Assembly (NCBI GenBank): GCA_050084985.1
Contig: JBITNC010000001.1
Span: 62,682,001 to 62,746,000 of the forward strand
Origin: Nageia nagi
Lineage: Eukaryota; Pinophyta
Length of the DNA stretch: 64,000 bases
Reading direction: 5' to 3'
Position 1 is the stretch's first letter. Each line of letters begins with the position of its first letter. Below are positions 57,761 to 64,000 of the stretch, piece after piece. A program made the translations under genes and the position numbers. The notes beneath the pieces are model-generated. The model saw only the letters and a program-made list of their open reading frames with translations. It was not told the origin of the DNA and did not search any database.

Positions 57761-58319
57761 GTACGGACAACTTGCAATAGACTATACATATAGCATGTAT
57801 GTACCCTATATAGAAGAAATAGAAGATTGACTATCTTTATGTTAATACCCTATATACTTTATAAAATTTGGTACTAAACTCATTGACTAAAACTTGCTAA
57901 GACATAGATGCAATATACATTTACACGTTTTTTAAACCATTTACGGTAAATATGAACTTTCGATTTATGTTTAACATCATTTTCTATTTTATTAGATCAT
58001 TTCTTTTAATATTAATATCATTTTATTTTTCTTTCTGATAAAAAATGAATTATAAACTTATTTATGATAATCACAACATCAAATATCGAACTTATTTTGA
58101 TAAAACCTCTAGTATTTTTAAAATAATTTGAATAAGTATAATTAATTAGCTATAGTTCTCAAATTTGAAGTTAGAAAATAATAAGTAAACTATCCAAGGT
58201 AATTCTTTTATTCATTTGTAAAGAACACTCTTATGTTGATTACGAACGTATAGCCTTTTCTATGATTAAGAACTTGTGACCTTATCTTCATTTATGATTA
58301 TTGACATAAATTACTTCAA
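57761..58319. other. AT-rich stretch, nothing recognised
   Basis: No motif on either strand. Confidence 0.3.
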
Positions 58320-58358
58320 TGGACCAAATCATGTATATTAGGCAGCATTTCCAAGCAG

Positions 58359-58740
58359 CTACACAACCTGAAATGGTCCATGGTAGACATCAAACAAGAT
58401 ATTCAGTAAATATGAAAGAGGAAAGAGAGAAAGAACAAAAGAATATCTCCGCGAGAAGGTATTAGTGAACGCCTGCAAGGTAAACGATGGCCGGACGATG
58501 TGGCTTTCTTTTGCTCTACCTCTTCCTTTCCTGGCCATGACCGATTTTCTCAATTTCTACTTTCTGCAATACAGATTTCATTTTGAGGAGTTGAAATGGG
58601 GGAAAGAGTTGAGAGCGCGCAGGGGTTGAGCGCAAAACCACACAAAATGGAACCAAAATGCTGATATCAGTTTTACGGGACTGATCTCGGATTGGTTTGT
58701 TTCCTTTCGACTGTGAATCAACAGGTTTCAATTATCATCA
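58359..58740 (-). other. Gene-like region, possible first exon or gene remnant
   Basis: Higher GC and CpG content than the surroundings. The minus strand has short frames starting MKSVLQKVEIEKIG (58600) and MARKGRGRAKESH (58538). No family was recognised. The 3' side (58320-58358) shares about 38 bp with the 3' side of the peptide gene (59468-59506), hinting at a related transcription unit. Could equally be chance. Confidence 0.25.
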
Positions 58741-59372
58741 CGAGTGGTTCCTATTTCGAAAACTTTAATAATTAACAGTAACTTTTCAATTTTATCTTTC
58801 TTATTAATGAGGGGTAAATTTAATAATTATTCTTTTAGGTCTATCGGATTAAGTGGCTTTTGCAAGCCCTTGAAGGTTTCAAATTTGACCCTAGATTCCA
58901 AGTAACTTACGAGTTTAAGTTAAACGATATAAGGTTTGTTGGGCTAATTATTAAACTTTTACAAGGCAATTTGCATTACCTTCAGTGCAGATGAAAAAAA
59001 AAAGTGCAATTTGCAGTACCTTCAGTCTTGTTTACTTGTTTGCCTGTTCCATGCTTCAGTTCACGGGACAGGTTAATGATCTAGTTGAATACATCTTGGC
59101 CGTAGTATTCACCATTTTCGTATTGTTGAATCGCTCCATATTAAAGTGTGAGCGAAAATGGTAAGATTTGACTCCCAAACATCATTTAGTATTCATAGTT
59201 CAGCTCACATTTATTACAATTGTTCAACATCAATTATCATATTGTGTAGCTTAACCCCAATAATGACAGGCGGAACTGAAAATCCGAAAAGAACATTGCA
59301 TGTCGAAGTTTCTTTATTACAGCACCATCAAATATGAGCCAAAGCAGATCACTTGTGTCAGTGTATATCACA

Positions 59373-59571
59373 AATTCCAACCAGAATAAAAAGAGAATTC
59401 GAAAAAGGAGCAACCTGTCTGTTTTTATTATGCTTAGGACTTACATTAGGAACGATGATTAGGTCTATGGACCAAATGATCTATATTATGGAGTATTTCC
59501 AATCAGAATAAAAAGAGAATTCCAAAAAGGAGCAACCTCTCTGTTTTTATTATGCTTAGCACTTACATTGG
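59373..59571 (-). repeat. 121-bp tandem duplication in the 3' region of the peptide gene
   Basis: CCAACCAGAATAAAAAGAG at 59378 and CCAATCAGAATAAAAAGAG at 59499 start two copies of about 70 bp each, with AGGAGCAACCT.TCTGTTTT shared. Each copy carries AATAAA on the minus strand (59424-59429, 59546-59551). Confidence 0.85.
59546..59551 (-). terminator. Polyadenylation signal of the peptide gene
   Basis: AATAAA about 75 bases after the stop codon; a duplicate lies at 59424-59429. Confidence 0.5.
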
Positions 59572-59624
59572 ATAGATAGAAAGCAGACATGGCAGGGAAG
59601 AGCATATTGGTGTGAGATCAAGTT

Positions 59625-59840
59625 TTAGGGATGATTATCAACAACGAGGGGTCTCGGAGGTGGATCACCATGGCAGGGAAGACCGGGAGGAACACGAATA
59701 TGGCCATTATGGCATATAGACAGAATTTTCCTCCCTCCGGCTTCAACTCCATCACTCACTGCACTTACGTTTCCATTCCCACTGTTGAGAAGTGCCAAAA
59801 CAACCACCATTATCGTCAGTTTTAGCTTAAAATTATCCAT
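59625..59840 (-). CDS. Small secreted-peptide precursor (71 aa), unknown family
   Basis: Intact single-exon frame from ATG 59840 to TAA 59625. The N-terminus MDNFKLKLTIMVVVLALLNS followed by GNGNVSA is a typical signal peptide with cleavage likely after residue 27. The mature part is 44 residues with two cysteines (SICHNGHIRVPPGLPCHGD), is rich in Pro and Gly, and ends PPPRPLVVDNHP. A longer frame upstream was rejected because the TATA box (59942-59948) lies inside it. TATA to ATG is about 105 bp, so the leader is about 75 bases. AATAAA follows. This layout suggests a peptide hormone, defence peptide or apoplastic protein. A faint likeness of HIRVPPG to CLE peptides is not enough to name it. 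Confidence 0.6.
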   Translation of the reverse strand: MDNFKLKLTIMVVVLALLNSGNGNVSAVSDGVEAGGRKILSICHNGHIRVPPGLPCHGDPPPRPLVVDNHP

Positions 59841-59941
59841 TCTCTTCTGGACCGAACTCAACTTACTTCGTTTTTTAACAAGAAACTCGAACACTGCTGT
59901 AATGTAATTCGTTAGTAATTGGAAAGTGATATGAGGCCTCA

Positions 59942-59948
59942 TTTTATA
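59942..59948 (-). promoter_or_regulatory. TATA box of the peptide gene
   Basis: Minus strand TATAAAA, predicting a start near 59912. The upstream 350 bp keep many CG dinucleotides. Confidence 0.6.
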
Positions 59949-60330
59949 CTGATACCGCATACGAATGGTTACGTTGCCAGCAAGGAATAGTAGGGAAAGT
60001 GGACAACTCAACTCCATACGACTCGTAATGTCATTTTTTTCAGGGCAACTTGTACGATAACCGTGAAAGAGATGACCAGGTCCTGCGGACGCCGTTGAAT
60101 CGCGTCCTCGGACACGTTCTCGTTTGTTAGATGTTCCCCGCATAGATGGATTCTAACCAAAAACTGACAGATTTGAATAGAACACAAGGAAGCACAACTA
60201 GTAAGCATCCCGCGCATGCAACTTCAATACACTTTTTTTGTCACTCCTTTTGAATCACCTCGTCATACTTGTTCTCGTTCAAGTTGGACGCGCTTTTGGG
60301 TCCAATTCTTAATACTATTGGTCACCCATT
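59949..60330 (-). promoter_or_regulatory. Promoter region of the peptide gene
   Basis: GC- and CpG-rich compared with the rest of the window. Short frames here have no family likeness. A CCAAT on the minus strand lies near 60319. Individual factor sites cannot be assigned safely. Confidence 0.4.
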
Positions 60331-61731
60331 TATATCAAACCTTTTCAAAAACGTAAATATAATATAATTAAATGAAAATTTATAACCATAAACCAAAAAA
60401 TTTTGAAAATTAAAAATTATGTATAAGAAAAGAAGACCTTAATTTATATCAAAGAAGATTTGCTACTTCATATTATTTTGGATTTTAGTTGTGAAAACTT
60501 TTCTACAATAAGAATGATATCATTGTTATCCTTTTATCTTAATGCTTCTAATATCATTCTTATATTGGAGCTTTGGATAAACTATGATGAGGTATAGGTT
60601 CACAGGAAGGCAGTGACCTCATAAAGTCAACAATGTAAGTAATGCTAATTTACTACACGTTAGTATTCATTCTACCTAAAGCTATGGTAATATAAAGCTT
60701 ATAAAAATAAGCGGTCAAACTTACTAAAAATGTAGCATTTTGAAACTATTTGAACACCATTAGAAAATCATAATAATATTTTTTAAAGTTATCTTAATAA
60801 TTTTTTCAATGTTTTTTTATTTTTTGTATCTTTTTTAATACAAGTTAAACTCGTGTTTATGCATTATAATTCTTTTCATCGATGAGTAAAATAATTGAAT
60901 GTGTTACCTTGAGTCCTAAGGCAAGAATAATTAAAGAAAGAATCAATAATCAAAATTTATCATTTTAAGTACATATAATTAAATTTTATATACCCTTGTT
61001 ATAATCCTAGCATATTGTACTAATTAATTATGTTTTACATAATCAATAATGCTCAATGTAACTTGTTGAACTCATCATATTTTACTAACAAATCCATTAT
61101 ATGTTATGTTATTATTACTAAATAAGAACAGAAAGGAGGAAGCAATTTTAAAATAAGTAGAATGGATCTTCAAACACCTTGTATGGAGAGTTTAATATAA
61201 TCTTCCAAAAGGATTACCTCATATGAGAAAGATTTACACAAAATTGATTTAATCATTGGAGAAAACCTACCAAACAAATCACCCTATAACATGCACCTAA
61301 TTATTACTATTTGTATTCGTAGTGAAGAGAAATATGATTAGAAAATGGTATTTTAAAACAAATGGGTTACATGTATTCTCAATGATATGACTAGAAAAAG
61401 TGTTCAAAAAAATGAAGTGCAACATTGACTAAATTGGTGGACTACTTGCAGAGTTTATACCTATATTTTGACTCGTGATGCTAGAGTATCTAACAATTTT
61501 GCTGATGCATCTTAAGTGACAAAGGGTTATTTGATGCCATGGTGAGCTAGTGGGAGGAGATCTAGTGATTGGACATCCAGTGAGTGGAGAGCCAATAAGT
61601 TGGATAGACAATGAGAGGATAACTAACGAGCAGGTAGCCAAGGAGTGGAGAGCTAACTAGTTGAGTGCTAGTGAGAGAAGAGCCAAGATGAAAAGCAATG
61701 AGCATAAAGCAACGGTACTGCTAAAAGCTCT
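60331..61731. other. AT-rich stretch with short repeats
   Basis: No coding motif. Between 61530 and 61690 a short phrase GAGTGGAGAGCCAA or close variants recurs about every 20-45 bp. Confidence 0.35.
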
Positions 61732-62146
61732 TGTTAAGATCCCATATCCTAATATTTACTTTTACTTATTTATATTTTAGTTAATTTAATTATTTGCTTG
61801 TATCGACTTGTAATGTGAACCATCATATTTTCTTAGATGAGTCACCATTTGGAATGTAAACTATCAATTAGGGTAGGATGACTATATAGACTTGTAAGAC
61901 ACGTAAGGAGAGTATCTTGGAAAATCAATTATCTTTTAGAGTTGTAAGGAGCAAGCTCCCTAGAAGCACCCTGCAATTCCTACGTTATAAGTAAAGTTAT
62001 TTTGCTATACTATTTGGTTTTTAATTTTAATATATTATTCCAATTGAATTAATTAATGCATTGCTTGTATATGGTTATTTCATATTTCAATATTTCTTAT
62101 GGTATTCAAGGTACAACCCCTTTTTATTTCTACTAGATTCTTAAAA
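61732..62146 (+). repeat. 5' LTR of element G
   Basis: About 415 bp beginning TGTTAAGATCCCATATCC. It matches 55535-55949 and is followed by a primer site. Confidence 0.75.
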
Positions 62147-62148
62147 GG

Positions 62149-62160
62149 TGGTATCAAAGC
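62149..62160 (+). promoter_or_regulatory. Primer binding site of element G
   Basis: TGGTATCAAAGC, one mismatch from the initiator-Met primer site. Confidence 0.85.
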
Positions 62161-62580
62161 CTTGAATTTGGCTACCTATGGGCATTTTTGTGTGGTTCCA
62201 TCAAGCGAAAAAAAACAAGAATTTATCTATTTTACAACTAAAACTTTGCCTAAATTTTTGCAAATTGTAAGGTTACATTGAAGTGGAACCCTATAAATCA
62301 CTATTTTTTCAACTAAAACTTTGTCCATTTTTTCAAAATCTCAGGAAACCCTCAAACTTATCACCTGAAATAGAAAATCTGAAATAGGTAAAAACTTTTA
62401 TAGTGAATATCTTCCAAACCATGAAGACTTACCAAATTCTAAGGGTGCCCATTATGACCTTCCTCATTTTGACATTTTTTCAACCTAATCATTTTCATAT
62501 GTAGCATCGATATACTTTTTTTAACTCTCAAAAATAACAGTCACTAAAAATAGTAAGTCAAGACCTAGCTTGTATTTCAA

Positions 62581-63745
62581 ATGGAGGGGAAACGATCTCA
62601 AGACCTCACTCTGGAAATATTAGATAATAAGGTTAAATGGCTTGAAGCTGACCTTGGTGGAGTTGACCTCAAATATGCTATTGAAGAGATAAATAGAAAA
62701 TTATCTAAATTTTTCTAGGAAACCTTATTAGATTGGGCACTAAATATGATTCTACGAATTCAAATCTATTGGAAGTACAAAGAATAGGTCTTACAACTCT
62801 ACAATAATCATCTATGCAACGATAAATATTATCATAGGGCATTCTAGGTACAAGTATTCTACAATACTTAGGAAAAAATACTCATTTGCAAGCACAACAG
62901 GTGCATATGAGAGGTCCTCTGGCCTTTATCCTTATAAGGATAACTAAGTTGGATTTCCCTTGATTTGATAGAGAGGATCCCACTGGATGGAATTATAGAG
63001 CAAACTAATACTTTACACTGAATCAAATTCTTGAGGTTTAGAAGATCAATATATTTTCTTTTCATTTAAAGCATGAGACCATTCAGTGGTACCAAATGTT
63101 TGAAAAGCTAATACGAATCCTTGTTAGGGGGATTTCCTAAAACTATTTTTGGTGAGGTTTGGACCAAGTGATTTTGAGGATTTCACAAGAGCACCTACAA
63201 AAATTCAATAAATATCAATTGTGAAATAATATCATATACAATTCAAAAAGCTTACAAATTGCATGGAGGGATTAGATTAATTATCTTTTTTTAGGAGTTG
63301 CTTCATTAGTGGGATTAAGGAAGACATCAGGGTGGAAGTCAAAATGTCCAATACTATCACTATAATATAGGCTATTCGGTTTGCTAAATTGGAAAAAGAC
63401 AAATTCAATACCCCACATTGATAAGGGCTGAAAACATTCATCAAACCTCAAGCTTCTCCTAAACTTATTCATTTATTTCAAATTAAGCAACTCAGTAAAG
63501 AGGAAATGAATGAGTACAAAGTGAATGGTCTTTGCTATAATTATAATCAAAGATTGTATTTCCTTAATGCAGATATATTTTGATGATTTAGAGGATGTAA
63601 TTGTTATTGAGGAAGAAGGTAATGAGCTTGAAATAATTGAAAAATATGTTCTTGTAATTTCTTGTAGTACCCTTGCAAGAGTTATGACACCCCAAATAAT
63701 GAAGGTTTTTCAAAAAATTATCTCTCATCATTTTACTTAACTAAA
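62581..63745 (+). pseudogene. gag-protease start of element G
   Basis: ATG at 62581 begins MEGKRSQDLTLEILDNKVKWLE, a coiled N-terminus typical of gypsy gag. The frame is then broken repeatedly. Near 63520-63580, GLCYNYNQRLYFLNADIF matches the GLCFxCxExxxPGHxC knuckle of this gypsy group. At 63640-63715 ISCSTLARVMTPQIMKV matches ISLxALxGxxxPxTMxV just before the protease. Confidence 0.6.
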
Positions 63746-64000
63746 GAAGAACACATAATTTCATTGATCCTTATGTGGATGAACATGCTAATTATTTTAT
63801 ATATCCTCAAAATAAATTTTGAAGTAATGATTTTAAATGGAGGTAGAATTTCTTGCAAGGGGAAACATTGAAGTGTTAAGCTCAACATGGAAGATTAGCA
63901 CATACAAAGTTATATGTATGTACTTCCATTGGGAGAGTATGATGTGCTCTTAATAGTTCAATAGTTATGAATATTCAAACCTATAGTATGGGATTTCCTT
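63746..64000 (+). other. Element G, end of window
   Basis: Presumably the continuing protease region; no motif recognised in this stretch. Confidence 0.3.

Larger units (their letters stand above)
61732..64000 (+). mobile_element. Element G: Ty3/gypsy element, continues beyond the window
   Basis: 5' LTR, initiator-Met primer site, gag and the start of protease on the plus strand. The LTR belongs to the same family as that of element F. All coding parts are decayed. Confidence 0.75.

Noticed and set aside
59625-59840. CLE peptide hormone identity
   Set aside because: HIRVPPGLPCH only loosely recalls RxVPxGPxPxHH; the spacing is off by one and the key Pro/Asn positions differ.
59625-60143. 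Longer 172-codon version of the peptide protein
   Set aside because: The TATA box at 59942-59948 is inside it, while the internal Met gives a textbook signal peptide.
60008-60217. 69-codon frame upstream of the peptide gene
   Set aside because: It lies in the promoter side of the TATA box, lacks any motif and runs over a different frame; likely chance in GC-richer DNA.

Overview
The window reads as nuclear DNA of a land plant with a large, repeat-choked genome. It is very AT-rich, almost every recognisable coding stretch belongs to a decayed retrotransposon, and LTR elements sit nested inside each other. The long decayed introgenic repeats, the conifer-like LINE and the plant mobile domain (PMD) gene fit a gymnosperm best, but this is inference. 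There is one assembly gap (100 N, 52604-52703). No rRNA, tRNA or CRISPR was found.

Left third (1-16.7 kb). A minus-strand Ty3/gypsy element of the Tat/Ogre type was split by element A (700-14560), a plus-strand gypsy chromovirus with unusually long LTRs (about 5.1 kb and 3.9 kb), a perfect 5-bp target duplication (tgttc), an initiator-Met primer site, gag-pol remnants and a chromodomain-like tail. Both LTRs of A contain a 92-bp degenerate tandem array.

Middle (16.1-34.5 kb). A second minus-strand Tat-type element (C) carries gag, protease, RT, RNase H and integrase remnants and a 500-bp GA microsatellite. Its integrase tail is split by element D (17718-25257, target duplication ctata), the most interesting object here. 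D has a gag but no visible pol and carries on the opposite strand a complete-looking PMD gene with its own TATA box, introns and polyadenylation signal, preceded by three successive tandem arrays (45/30, 96 and 43 bp). A third Tat gag-protease fragment follows C.

Centre right (34.5-49.2 kb). A decayed LINE (about 35.6-38.3 kb), a CpG-retaining stretch near 39.2-40.1 kb, a reversed fragment of the element A LTR (41.7-42.1 kb), a large TA microsatellite, and another minus-strand Tat element whose RT is interrupted by a TATG microsatellite and then cut by a Copia-type LTR (48129-48628).

Right (49.2-64 kb). A plus-strand Copia element of Tork/TNT1 type (49227 to the gap), a plus-strand gypsy pol with its 3' LTR (55535-55949), LINE and gypsy scraps, then a gene-like island with a small secreted-peptide gene (59625-59840, minus strand, TATA and AATAAA in place). 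The window ends inside another gypsy element of the same LTR family (5' LTR 61732-62146, gag from 62581).

Many premature stops in the elements are TAG where glutamine is expected, and some are TGA where arginine is expected. That is the pattern left by deamination of methylated cytosine at CAG and CGA, so the window records silencing as well as insertion history.
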